Notes: a model not told the origin generated them from the letters alone. A DNA stretch of 7,357 bases from an uncultured Senegalimassilia sp. (GCF_934630535.1 NZ_CAKTVU010000037.1:1-7357), one strand, 5' to 3'; positions 1 to 6,180 are shown, counted from the stretch's first letter. Made by a program: numbers and translations.

Positions 1-217
1 ACCAGTTCTCTTGCAATTCTTGTTCGTGAAGGGCTATCCAGGCCAGAAGCAGTTTCTCTTGCTTTGGCGGAATCTTACCGCCAAGCAGCTTTCCCTGCAA
101 CGAATACGAAGCGTCCATGCTGCCGTAGTACACATGGACATGAGGCAATGAATGTTGCTGGTCATCGTCGAAATACATTCTCACGACAATCCCGTAAAAC
201 CTGCTGAGCTCGGGCAT
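1..217 (-). CDS. DUF4160 domain protein, 3' end outside window
   Basis: The first 72 residues of a small protein are present; the C-terminus lies off the left edge. It begins MPELSRFYGIVVRMYFDD and continues with a PHVHVYYG segment. Both match the hallmark pattern of the DUF4160 family (G-I-x-I-R-M-Y, then P-H-x-H-V-x-Y-G). Members are usually about 80-95 residues, so only the last 10-20 are missing; the visible part ends in the typical LHEQELQENW helix. The ATG at 217 is supported by AAGGGG at 225-230, 7 nt upstream. No biochemical function is established for the family. Such genes often precede a DUF2442 gene, which would lie just outside the window, and the pair is sometimes suspected to be toxin-antitoxin-like. 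The coding stretch looks less GC-rich than its neighbours, as accessory genes often are. The family call is firm; any role is inference. Confidence 0.86.
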   Translation of the reverse strand, partial: MPELSRFYGIVVRMYFDDDQQHSLPHVHVYYGSMDASYSLQGKLLGGKIPPKQEKLLLAWIALHEQELQENW

Positions 218-224
218 ACTCCGT

Positions 225-230
225 CCCCTT
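225..230 (-). promoter_or_regulatory. RBS for the DUF4160 gene
   Basis: On the minus strand AAGGGG lies 7 nt before the ATG at 217. It fixes that start over the overlapping upstream ATGs, which lack a comparable site. Confidence 0.7.
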
Positions 231-234
231 CCCG

Positions 235-250
235 GGCGGCATGTGCCGCC
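235..250 (-). other. Leader hairpin before the DUF4160 RBS
   Basis: GGCGGCA and TGCCGCC form a perfect 7-bp stem with a 2-nt centre (a short palindrome as DNA). It sits directly upstream of the DUF4160 RBS, in the predicted leader of the transcript from the 358-386 promoter. It has no U-tract, so it is not an obvious terminator. It may affect ribosome access, or it may simply be a GC-rich chance palindrome. Confidence 0.4.
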
Positions 251-286
251 TTCCCGTGGTGAAGAGGATCTTGCGAACGTGGTATG

Positions 287-308
287 GGCGAAGGCGGGAC
301 CCTTCGCC
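287..308 (-). other. Leader hairpin, 8-bp stem
   Basis: GGCGAAGG (287-294) and CCTTCGCC (301-308) are perfect inverted repeats separated by 6 nt. They fall inside the predicted 5' leader of the DUF4160 transcript, about 45-65 nt after its predicted start. No riboswitch class is recognised. Confidence 0.4.
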
Positions 309-357
309 AGCTTGGGCACGGCAGACGGCCGAGCGTTCGCACTGGCTCATTGCGATT

Positions 358-386
358 ATTATATAAGCGAACGCCTGTACTGTCAA
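358..386 (-). promoter_or_regulatory. Consensus sigma-70-type promoter, reading leftward
   Basis: On the minus strand an exact TTGACA -35 box (386-381) is followed, after 17 bp, by an exact TATAAT -10 box (363-358). All twelve positions and the spacer match consensus, which is very unlikely by chance in DNA this GC-rich. Transcription would start near 350-352 and run toward the DUF4160 gene, with a leader of about 133 nt. The -35 box is the loop of the long dyad at 365-401, so a protein on that dyad would block RNA polymerase. Confidence 0.85.
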
Positions 387-401
387 TACAGACGTTCGCT
401 T
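365..401. promoter_or_regulatory. Operator-like dyad overlapping promoter
   Basis: AAGCGAACG-C-CTGTA (365-379) and TACAG-A-CGTTCGCTT (387-401) are inverted repeats of 15 bp with one mismatch around a 7-bp centre. The dyad covers the -35 box and nearly the whole spacer of the leftward promoter and stops just short of the -10 box. This is the expected placement for repression of a strong promoter, and the long arms resemble TetR-family operators. As minus-strand RNA the single mismatch becomes a U-G pair, giving a fully paired stem 44 nt after the DUF364 stop codon. A second role as a terminator for that gene is therefore possible, but no U-tract follows. The regulator is not encoded in the window. 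Confidence 0.72.
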
Positions 402-444
402 TTCTTGATATCGCAACGTTTATCAGGGGGGAAATGCCTACCCG

Positions 445-1302
445 CTATTTCGCCTTCAGGCTGGCCATGACCAGCGCCTGGCCGAACAGCTGGCCGCCGC
501 CGTTTGCCACCGCGAACTTTGCGCGCTCAGGGTCGTTCACGACCGATCCTGCCAGCTCGTGCACCCCGCGCTCAAAAAGCGCCGGCGTCATGACCACGCT
601 CGGGCCCACCATCACCGTGGTGGCGCGCCGCGTCAGATCGAGCAGGCGCGGCGCGGTCTTGTTGATCAGCGTCACGCCGGTGATGAACGCGTAATCCGCC
701 TGCGGCATCACGTACTCGCACCCCGGATCGGGCGTGTCCAGGCCATCGCGGCAATTCCGTTCCAAAACAGCGAGGTTTGCGTACTCGGCGATATCGGCCA
801 CGTTCGGAAAATGCCCCACCACCACGACGTTCGCGTCGCCCTTTTCGGCGATTTGCGGTTTGTAAGCGCAAATCGCGTCCTTCCGCCCGTTGCCGCCGGG
901 CTCGTCCTCGCCGTGGTGCTCGGAGGGGTCGGCGAACTCGCAGCCCAACGGGGCGAGCAGCTCGCGACGCGAATACCACGCGTTCAGCGCCGCAATGCCC
1001 AACGTTGCCTCCTGAAAGCACCAGGACTTCGACAGCTCGGCCACCTGACGCAGTTCCATGCCGCGCAAATCCATCTTATACGTGCGCTTCCCGCCTCCGC
1101 GCACGGTGAACGCCACGCCCATGCCGCAATCCGCCTCGACATAGGACCAGTTCAGCCCCAAGCAGTAATCGCGCACCAGCACGCCCTCGGGAATGCCTGC
1201 GATCATCTGGTTGTACAAATCCCACGCGGTCCCCGGCGTTTCCGTACCCGGAAACGCAATCGCCGTCGCCCGCAAACCCGCCTGATTCTGTTGCGCTGCC
1301 AT
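445..1302 (-). CDS. DUF4213/DUF364 protein (putative heavy-metal chelation family)
   Basis: A complete 285-residue soluble protein without signal peptide or membrane segments. The N-terminal part (about 25-107) matches DUF4213, an enolase N-terminal-like fold, with the LVRDYCLGLNWSYVEAD and MGVAFT stretches. The C-terminal part (about 145-277) matches DUF364, a Rossmann-like domain annotated as a putative heavy-metal chelation domain. It contains GHFP (163-166), DYAFITGVTLINKTAPRLLD (203-222), a VGPSVVMTPALFERGV stretch and a GGGQLF motif (268-273). Length is normal for the family. The ATG at 1302 follows an AAGGAAGGGG purine run about 4 nt upstream. It is transcribed divergently from the NTPase gene across a 112-bp spacer, suggesting shared control. 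Members often lie near metal or cofactor uptake genes, but no reaction is established. The insert at about 125-145 is rich in His, Asp, Glu and Gly; metal binding there is only a guess. Confidence 0.88.
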   Translation of the reverse strand: MAAQQNQAGLRATAIAFPGTETPGTAWDLYNQMIAGIPEGVLVRDYCLGLNWSYVEADCGMGVAFTVRGGGKRTYKMDLRGMELRQVAELSKSWCFQEATLGIAALNAWYSRRELLAPLGCEFADPSEHHGEDEPGGNGRKDAICAYKPQIAEKGDANVVVVGHFPNVADIAEYANLAVLERNCRDGLDTPDPGCEYVMPQADYAFITGVTLINKTAPRLLDLTRRATTVMVGPSVVMTPALFERGVHELAGSVVNDPERAKFAVANGGGQLFGQALVMASLKAK

Positions 1303-1373
1303 AACGCCCCTTCCTTAACGACATCGAAAATGCCAGCTTATGGCTATTCTTTCATCAGTATTATCGCCGCTCG

Positions 1374-1396
1374 CCTATAATGTAACGCATCATAGG
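1374..1396. promoter_or_regulatory. Dyad over NTPase -10 box, candidate operator
   Basis: CCTATAATG (1374-1382) and CATCATAGG (1388-1396) are 9-bp inverted repeats with one mismatch and a 5-bp centre. The left arm contains the -10 box of the NTPase gene and the right arm covers its predicted start site. The position in a divergent spacer suits a repressor controlling one or both genes. The arms are shorter than those of the dyad at 365-401 and unrelated in sequence. Confidence 0.5.
1376..1381 (+). promoter_or_regulatory. -10 box for the NTPase gene
   Basis: An exact TATAAT lies 33 nt before the GTG start at 1415, placing transcription start near 1388. No good -35 box is visible: the best hexamers at 18-19 bp spacing (around 1351-1357) match at only three positions. 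The promoter may need an activator or be weak. Confidence 0.5.
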
Positions 1397-1401
1397 ACGA
1401 A

Positions 1402-1409
1402 AGAAGGGG
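1402..1409 (+). promoter_or_regulatory. RBS that sets the NTPase start
   Basis: AGAAGGGG lies 5 nt before the GTG at 1415. This supports GTG 1415 rather than the in-frame ATG at 1340, which would place the promoter inside the coding region and add 25 residues ahead of the P-loop strand. Confidence 0.75.
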
Positions 1410-1414
1410 TCAGC

Positions 1415-2110
1415 GTGCTGTTTCTACTCACCGGAGACGTGCAAATCGGGAAAACCAGATGGCTGGAGAACTTATGCGCCGGCCTGCAAGCCGCCGGCAC
1501 GTGCGTGGCGGGCGTGGTGGCACCTGGGCAATGGGTGCCGCGGCCCGAAGGCCAGCCCGGCGGCAAGCACGGCTTCGACGGGGCCGGGCGCTTCGAGAAG
1601 CTGGGCATCGACAACGTGCTGCTGCCGCAGGGCGAACGCATCGAGTTCGCACGCCGCCGCGACCTGGCCGCCAAGAGCAAAGCGTTCACGGAAGGGACGC
1701 AAGCGAAGGCGGCGAAGCTGGGCTGGGCCATCTCCGACACCGCGATCGCGCAAGTCAACGCCCACTTCGCCGCACTGGCAAAGCAAGCCGGCATCACGCC
1801 GGCCGATAGCGGCATGCCCGCGCTCCCCGCCAACGAAACCCGGCTCGCCCCGCACGCGATGCTCGTGGTGGACGAGCTGGGCCGCCTCGAGCTTCTGCAC
1901 AGCTGCGGCCTGACCAACGCGCTGGCCATCCTCGACGCCGGCCCCACGCCGCAGTTTCCCCATGCCATAGCCGTGGTGCGTGAGACGCTGCTCGACGAGG
2001 CGCGCAGACGCTTCGAACCGCGCTGGGGCAAGGCGACCGTCATCGGCCCCGACGACGCGGCCCGCAACCTCGTGCTCGAAACGGCGAGAGCCGCCGGGGG
2101 CGCCCACTAA
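1415..2110 (+). CDS. THEP1/NTPase_1-like P-loop nucleoside triphosphatase
   Basis: A 231-residue cytoplasmic protein. The N-terminus, MLFLLTGDVQIGKTRWLENL, is a beta strand running into a Walker A loop (G7-DVQI-G12-K13-T14), as in the NTPase_1 (THEP1) family, where the P-loop is within the first dozen residues. Walker B is MLVVDELGRLEL (149-160), with D153 and E154, matching the family's V-D-E-x-G-x-x-E-L motif. A later LVLETA helix closes the domain. Family members are about 170-190 residues; here the stretch between Walker A and B (about 45-145) is longer, with a Gly/Pro-rich segment and a charged helical segment. Known THEP1 enzymes hydrolyse NTPs in vitro, but their cellular role is unclear. 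The gene may work with the divergent DUF364 gene; that is inferred from arrangement only. The codons are strikingly GC-rich. Confidence 0.85.
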   Translation: MLFLLTGDVQIGKTRWLENLCAGLQAAGTCVAGVVAPGQWVPRPEGQPGGKHGFDGAGRFEKLGIDNVLLPQGERIEFARRRDLAAKSKAFTEGTQAKAAKLGWAISDTAIAQVNAHFAALAKQAGITPADSGMPALPANETRLAPHAMLVVDELGRLELLHSCGLTNALAILDAGPTPQFPHAIAVVRETLLDEARRRFEPRWGKATVIGPDDAARNLVLETARAAGGAH

Positions 2111-2315
2111 GCCGCGCGCACGCGGGAAACCGCCGGCACAAACCCGGCGTGCAAGCCCCCCCGCAAACGCCACGACCAGGCACCATGCGCCATGCGTCGC
2201 ACATTCGGTTCGCCTACGCCCAAACGCGCCCGTCTGCTGCCGCAAAACGCAGATCCAAGCCTCATCGGGCACAAGGGCAAACCTCGCAGAAACGGGCAAC
2301 CTGACAGCATCGCGC
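2111..2315. other. Non-coding gap after NTPase gene
   Basis: I see no convincing gene here. Two small hairpins follow the stop codon: CCGCG/CGCGG (2112-2125) and CGCCGG/CCGGCG (2131-2149). Neither has a T-tract, so intrinsic termination there is doubtful. Open frames crossing this stretch lack an RBS and extend antisense into the NTPase gene. With 2316-2549 it forms a 439-bp convergent intergenic region. Confidence 0.45.
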
Positions 2316-2380
2316 AGAACAACGCCGCAAGGGACTGACCCCGGAGGAGTTCCGGAATCAGTCCCTTGCTGCGTAGTTCT
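2316..2380. repeat. REP-like long inverted repeat, possible terminator
   Basis: Arms 2316-2338 and 2358-2380 are inverted repeats of 23 bp with two mismatches; the core GCAAGGGACTGA/TCAGTCCCTTGC is perfect. Inside is a second stem, CCGGA (2341-2345) with TCCGG (2351-2355) around a 5-nt loop. The GGGACTGA/TCAGTCCC core resembles REP-type palindromes associated with RAYT (IS200-like Y1) transposases; that is recalled from general knowledge, not searched. The element lies between convergent genes and is followed on the plus strand by the T-rich TTCTTATTT (2377-2385), so it can serve as a terminator, mainly for the plus-strand NTPase transcript. Confidence 0.75.
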
Positions 2381-2493
2381 TATTTAGGCCGTCCAAGTTT
2401 TGGGGGCGCAGTTCACGTACAGTCGGCTCTCGTGGTTTCAAGAGGCAAAACATATCGCCATCAAAGGTTCCTCTGTACCACTGGTTCGCAGAT

Positions 2494-2539
2494 ATGCCAG
2501 GCGGAGCTTCGGCACACACTCGTCTGCCCCGCCCGGCAT
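2494..2539 (-). terminator. Hairpin just after the ABC operon, possible terminator
   Basis: ATGCCAGGCGG (2494-2504) and CCGCCCGGCAT (2529-2539) are 11-bp inverted repeats with one mismatch, which becomes a G-U pair in minus-strand RNA. GGCA/TGCC (2511-2514, 2525-2528) adds an inner stem. It begins 10 nt after the stop codon of the last ABC gene. No U-tract follows, so it could equally be a 3'-stabilising structure, with the 2316-2380 hairpin ending transcription. I see no gene in 2381-2549. Confidence 0.4.
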
Positions 2540-2549
2540 CGCCTTTGCG

Positions 2550-4295
2550 TTAGAGCACCCACGCCTCGCTTTCGCGCTGCAGCTCCAACATGCGGCGGTA
2601 TCTACCATCGGGCTTCTCACGCAGCTCTGCCGGGCTTCCCTGCTCCACCACGCAACCGCCTTCGAGCACCACAATCTTGTCGGCATTGTCAACCGTGCGC
2701 ATGCGATGTGCGATAACGAGAACCGTCTTGCCTTGAAGCAGTTCAGAGAGAGCAGCTTGCACGTGCGTCTCGTTTTCCACGTCAAGTGAGGCCGTTGCTT
2801 CATCGAGCAGCACGATCGGAGCGTCTTTCAGCAGGGCGCGCGCAATCGAGATACGCTGGCGTTCACCACCGGAAAGCCTGCTGCCGTTTTCCCCGATCAT
2901 GGTGTCGTAGCCGTTGGGCAAACGCTCCACGAACTCGTCGCAGCGCGCCGCCCTCGCCGCAGCGAGAACCTCCTCGTTCGTAGCATCCTTCTTCCCGAGA
3001 CGAATGTTCTCACGCACGGTGTCGTCAAAGAGCACCACGTCCTGGAACACCTCGGAGAATGCAGAAAGCAGCGTTTCCGGATCGACGGTAGAGACGTCAA
3101 CGCCGCCCACGAAGATCGCGCCAGAGCTTACGTCCCAAAAACGTGAAGCGAGCTTGACAGCCGTGCTCTTGCCCGAACCGGACGCGCCCACAAGCGCTGT
3201 CACCTGCCCTTCCCGCGCCTTGAACGATACGCTGCCCAAGACGTCCTCGCCGTCGGCGTATGCGAAGCCCACGTCTTCGAAGACCACGTCATGGCCCTGA
3301 GGCTCGAACGAGGTGCTACCCGTCTGGACCGGCTCGTTCTCGATGGCGCGCATGCGCTCCAGGCTTAAACTCATGTCCATCAGCTCGGCTACAGCCTGCA
3401 AAACAACGTTGATGGGATCGTAGACCCTCGTCACCGCCAACAGGTATACAAAGAACACGAGAAAGTCGACTTGCCCCGTCACGAGCAGCATCGTCCCCAC
3501 CACGATGACGGATGCGATTCCCAAACGCAGGAAGCCTTGGGCAGAGCATACCGCCACACCCATAGCCAACTCGGCATCGATCTTCTCTCTCTCGAAACGA
3601 TTGATGCGGCAATCAAGCTCATCCTGGAATGCGCCCACCTTGTTGAGAGAGCGTATCTCACGATGGCATTCAAGGTATTCCTGCAGACCATCGGCAAACG
3701 AAAGGGACGCCGCGTTCTTCTTCGCGGTATGTGACTTCTGGATGCGCGCAGTCAGAAGCAACGCCGCGAGCGCCACGGGAATGGGCCAGAGAGCAGATGC
3801 CGCCAGCCTCCAGTCGAACGCGAACATCATAGCGGCGAATACCAGCGTCGAAGCGCCCATGCCGAAAATCTGCGGCATAGTGTGCGAGAACAGGCGCTCC
3901 TGATCGGAGCAGTCCTTCATGATAACGCTCGTCAAGTCGGACAAATCGCGCCTTCCGAAAAACGAGAGCGGAAGCAGGCGCAAACGCTCCGCGATGGCGA
4001 TACGCTTGCGGGCGCTTTCTTGGTAGACCACCGTGTACGTCGCGCGATATTCCCACATCTGCGTGACGAACATCACAACAAGTGCCGCCACAATGCCCGC
4101 TGCGTAGAGCGCCATGCCCGGCAGGCCAACTGAAGGGTTGTCCAAGTACCTGATGAAATCGCTTGCGACGAAGTACAGCACCACGATGGGCAGCATCAGC
4201 ATCAGGTTCGCCAACGCACAGAACCCAGCACCGCGTATAAAATCCTTCATGCCTTGATCGGTCAAGGCAAAAGCATCTTGAATCCTACGCCACAT
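2550..4295 (-). CDS. ABC half-transporter (exporter fold), second subunit
   Basis: A 581-residue membrane-domain plus ATPase fusion, the usual length for a half-transporter. The membrane domain (about 20-310) has six hydrophobic segments near 21-45, 60-82, 140-160, 163-182, 246-272 and 275-292. The ATPase domain shows Y346 (A-loop), Walker A GASGSGKST (370-378), Q-loop Q418, signature LSGGE (474-478), Walker B IVLLDE (494-499, catalytic E499), a standard SLD D-loop (503-505) and switch H530. All catalytic residues are intact. The ATG at 4295 is chosen because AAGGGGG lies 8 nt upstream and the protein then begins MWRRIQDAFAL. It overlaps the upstream ABC gene by 11 nt, pointing to translational coupling and equal amounts of the two partners. 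It probably forms a heterodimer with that product in the cytoplasmic membrane. Direction and substrate are not readable; a YbtQ/IrtB-like import role is inferred from the ECF neighbours. Confidence 0.88.
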   Translation of the reverse strand: MWRRIQDAFALTDQGMKDFIRGAGFCALANLMLMLPIVVLYFVASDFIRYLDNPSVGLPGMALYAAGIVAALVVMFVTQMWEYRATYTVVYQESARKRIAIAERLRLLPLSFFGRRDLSDLTSVIMKDCSDQERLFSHTMPQIFGMGASTLVFAAMMFAFDWRLAASALWPIPVALAALLLTARIQKSHTAKKNAASLSFADGLQEYLECHREIRSLNKVGAFQDELDCRINRFEREKIDAELAMGVAVCSAQGFLRLGIASVIVVGTMLLVTGQVDFLVFFVYLLAVTRVYDPINVVLQAVAELMDMSLSLERMRAIENEPVQTGSTSFEPQGHDVVFEDVGFAYADGEDVLGSVSFKAREGQVTALVGASGSGKSTAVKLASRFWDVSSGAIFVGGVDVSTVDPETLLSAFSEVFQDVVLFDDTVRENIRLGKKDATNEEVLAAARAARCDEFVERLPNGYDTMIGENGSRLSGGERQRISIARALLKDAPIVLLDEATASLDVENETHVQAALSELLQGKTVLVIAHRMRTVDNADKIVVLEGGCVVEQGSPAELREKPDGRYRRMLELQRESEAWVL

Positions 4296-6159
4296 GGCTG
4301 TCACCCCCTTCAATCCTCCACGTCGCGCTCGTTCGGTAGTCTCGCCACATGCGCGCATACAGTCCGCCTTGCGCGACAAGCTCCTCATGGGCGCCCTGCT
4401 CCGCGACAGAACCATGGTCGATGACGAAGATACGATCCGCATTCACGACGGTTGACAGACGGTGTGCGATCATAAGCACCGTCTTGTCTGCGCAAAGCGT
4501 TGCAAGAGCGGCCTGGATCAGTGCCTCATTTTCGGGGTCGGCAAACGCCGTCGCCTCGTCGAGAACCACAATTGGGGCTCCCTTCAATATGGCACGCGCA
4601 AGCGCGATACGCTGACGCTCTCCCCCGGAAAGATACACGCCGGCTTTTCCTACTACGGTGTTCGCGCCATCGGGGAATTTGGCAATGATGTCATCGCACT
4701 GGGCCGCATGAAGAGCCGCGAGCACCTCGGAATCACTCGCATTGGGGCGGCCCGCACGCACGTTATCAGCCAAGCTTTGCTTGAACAGTCGATCGTCTTG
4801 GAACACGAAAGAAACGGCACCCATCAGTTCCTCGGCGGGAATTCGTCGCACATCCACCCCGCCCACCAAAACGGAACCCTCATCTGCGTCCCAAAAGCGC
4901 GGGACGAGCGACGCGAGCGTCGACTTGCCGCCGCCGGACGGCCCGACAAGAGCCACCGTCGCCCCAGCGGGAACAGAAAGCGATACGTTGCGAAGCGCCG
5001 GTTCCCTGGAACCAGGGTACGAGAAGCTGACGCCCGAAAGCTCGATGCTCGCCTCCTTCGGATGGAGAGCCTTGGCAGACTCCACCTCGGCGATAGGAGC
5101 GACTTCCATGATCGTGCTCATCCGCCGCAGCGCGTCTTCGGCGATCATGACGGCCTCCGACGAATACATGACCTTCGACATCATCGTCGTCGTCATCGCC
5201 GAGAAGAACGCATAGAACAGGAAGTCGATCAGGAAAGCCGGGAAATCAGGTGCGACGGCCGCAAGCGCAATACCCGCAGGTACGAGCACCGCGAAAGTCG
5301 AGTTAATCGCAACCAGCTGCACGACTTGGGGTCGTCGGCAATACTCGGTATAATTCGTCGCCATGTCGCGGTAGCCGACGATCGCCTCGTGGAAGGCCCT
5401 GAACGAAAGCACCGTCTGCTGAAATACCTTTACCACGGGTATGCCTCGAACGTATTCGGTTGCCGCGGCGCTCATGCGCATGAGAGCCGCCTGGTACAGC
5501 TCCATGAAATGGCGGCCGCCCTTCGCGTCCTCGCGCCCCATCATCCACCACATCGCGGCGAAGGAAACGGCGATGGGGACAAGGCACAGAAGCCCCATCC
5601 TCCAGTCGAACAGGAACGCCACGACGAAGAAAATCACCGGGGTGGCGAAAGAGCCGACGAAATCGGGCAGCTTATGGGCGATAAGGTCTTCTGTCTGGCC
5701 TGCACACCCGTCGATCACGCGGCGCATCTCCCCCGACGAGTGCGCACTGAAATATCCCATCGGGATCCGCGCCACGTGGCGAACCATCGCTTTGCGCATA
5801 TTTGCTGCAATACGGAAGGCCGCAAGATGCGAAGCCATGAGCGCGCCAAAATACACGATAATGCCCAACACGGCGAAAACCACAGCAAGCACAGCCCACA
5901 TTGCGGCAGATGACGCTTCTGCCCAGTTCGGGTACACCGAGATCAGGTCGCGGACCACGAACCATACGCAAACAAGCGGCATCACGGTGAGCACGGCGTT
6001 CAGCGCCGAAAGGCCGCATCCTACATACGCCAAGACCCGCCGCTTGCCAGCAAACCCCAACAGCTCGAGAATCGCGTTTTTCTTCTTGGCAGGACTTTCT
6101 TTTCCCACGTCCTTTCCTACTTCTGTCGTTAGAATACCGTCTTCCCGGGTCATTTCCAT
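4285..6159 (-). CDS. ABC half-transporter (exporter fold), first subunit
   Basis: A 624-residue fusion of a six-helix membrane domain and an ATPase. A polar, Lys/Glu-rich N-terminal extension (1-28) precedes the first helix. Hydrophobic segments lie near 42-70, 86-110, 166-184, 186-207, 280-303 and 308-326. The ATPase shows Y381 (A-loop), Walker A GPSGGGKST (406-414), Q454, LSGGE (510-514), Walker B IVVLDE (530-535, E535) and H566. After the catalytic Glu it reads ATAFADPENE, with Phe-Ala where most exporters, including its partner, have Ser-Leu in the D-loop. The ATG at 6159 has GGAGG 5 nt upstream; ATG 6153 is a possible alternative. The gene starts 21 nt after the S component and overlaps the next ABC gene by 11 nt. 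Exporter-fold pairs that import, such as YbtPQ and IrtAB, are known; import here is inferred from context. Confidence 0.88.
   Translation of the reverse strand: MEMTREDGILTTEVGKDVGKESPAKKKNAILELLGFAGKRRVLAYVGCGLSALNAVLTVMPLVCVWFVVRDLISVYPNWAEASSAAMWAVLAVVFAVLGIIVYFGALMASHLAAFRIAANMRKAMVRHVARIPMGYFSAHSSGEMRRVIDGCAGQTEDLIAHKLPDFVGSFATPVIFFVVAFLFDWRMGLLCLVPIAVSFAAMWWMMGREDAKGGRHFMELYQAALMRMSAAATEYVRGIPVVKVFQQTVLSFRAFHEAIVGYRDMATNYTEYCRRPQVVQLVAINSTFAVLVPAGIALAAVAPDFPAFLIDFLFYAFFSAMTTTMMSKVMYSSEAVMIAEDALRRMSTIMEVAPIAEVESAKALHPKEASIELSGVSFSYPGSREPALRNVSLSVPAGATVALVGPSGGGKSTLASLVPRFWDADEGSVLVGGVDVRRIPAEELMGAVSFVFQDDRLFKQSLADNVRAGRPNASDSEVLAALHAAQCDDIIAKFPDGANTVVGKAGVYLSGGERQRIALARAILKGAPIVVLDEATAFADPENEALIQAALATLCADKTVLMIAHRLSTVVNADRIFVIDHGSVAEQGAHEELVAQGGLYARMWRDYRTSATWRIEGGDSHVA
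4304..4310 (-). promoter_or_regulatory. RBS that sets the second ABC start
   Basis: AAGGGGG on the minus strand lies 8 nt before ATG 4295, inside the last codons of the upstream ABC gene. It favours ATG 4295 over the adjacent GTG at 4304, which overlaps the RBS itself, and over the in-frame ATG at 4442, which would add 49 low-complexity residues. Confidence 0.7.
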
Positions 6160-6180
6160 AGTTACCTCCCGGTCGTTAAT

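Noticed and set aside
434..694. Plus-strand ATG with a strong GGGGGG upstream
   Set aside because: The RBS-like run is attractive, but the frame is antisense to the DUF364 coding end and its product shows no domain or sensible composition.
559..1380. 273-codon plus-strand open frame
   Set aside because: It is antisense to the DUF4213/DUF364 gene, Arg/His-rich, with no family resemblance.
1472..2299. 275-codon minus-strand open frame
   Set aside because: It is antisense to the NTPase gene over most of its length. It has no RBS and a low-complexity Arg/Gly/Ala composition.
2438..2803. Minus-strand frame overlapping the ABC gene end
   Set aside because: It starts inside the second ABC gene in another frame and runs into the intergenic region. 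The stretch after the ABC stop has no RBS of its own and no recognisable family.
4462..5913. 483-codon plus-strand open frame
   Set aside because: It lies antisense to the first ABC half-transporter, whose motifs are unambiguous. The product is rich in Arg and His with no recognisable domain, as expected for a frame opposite a GC-rich gene.
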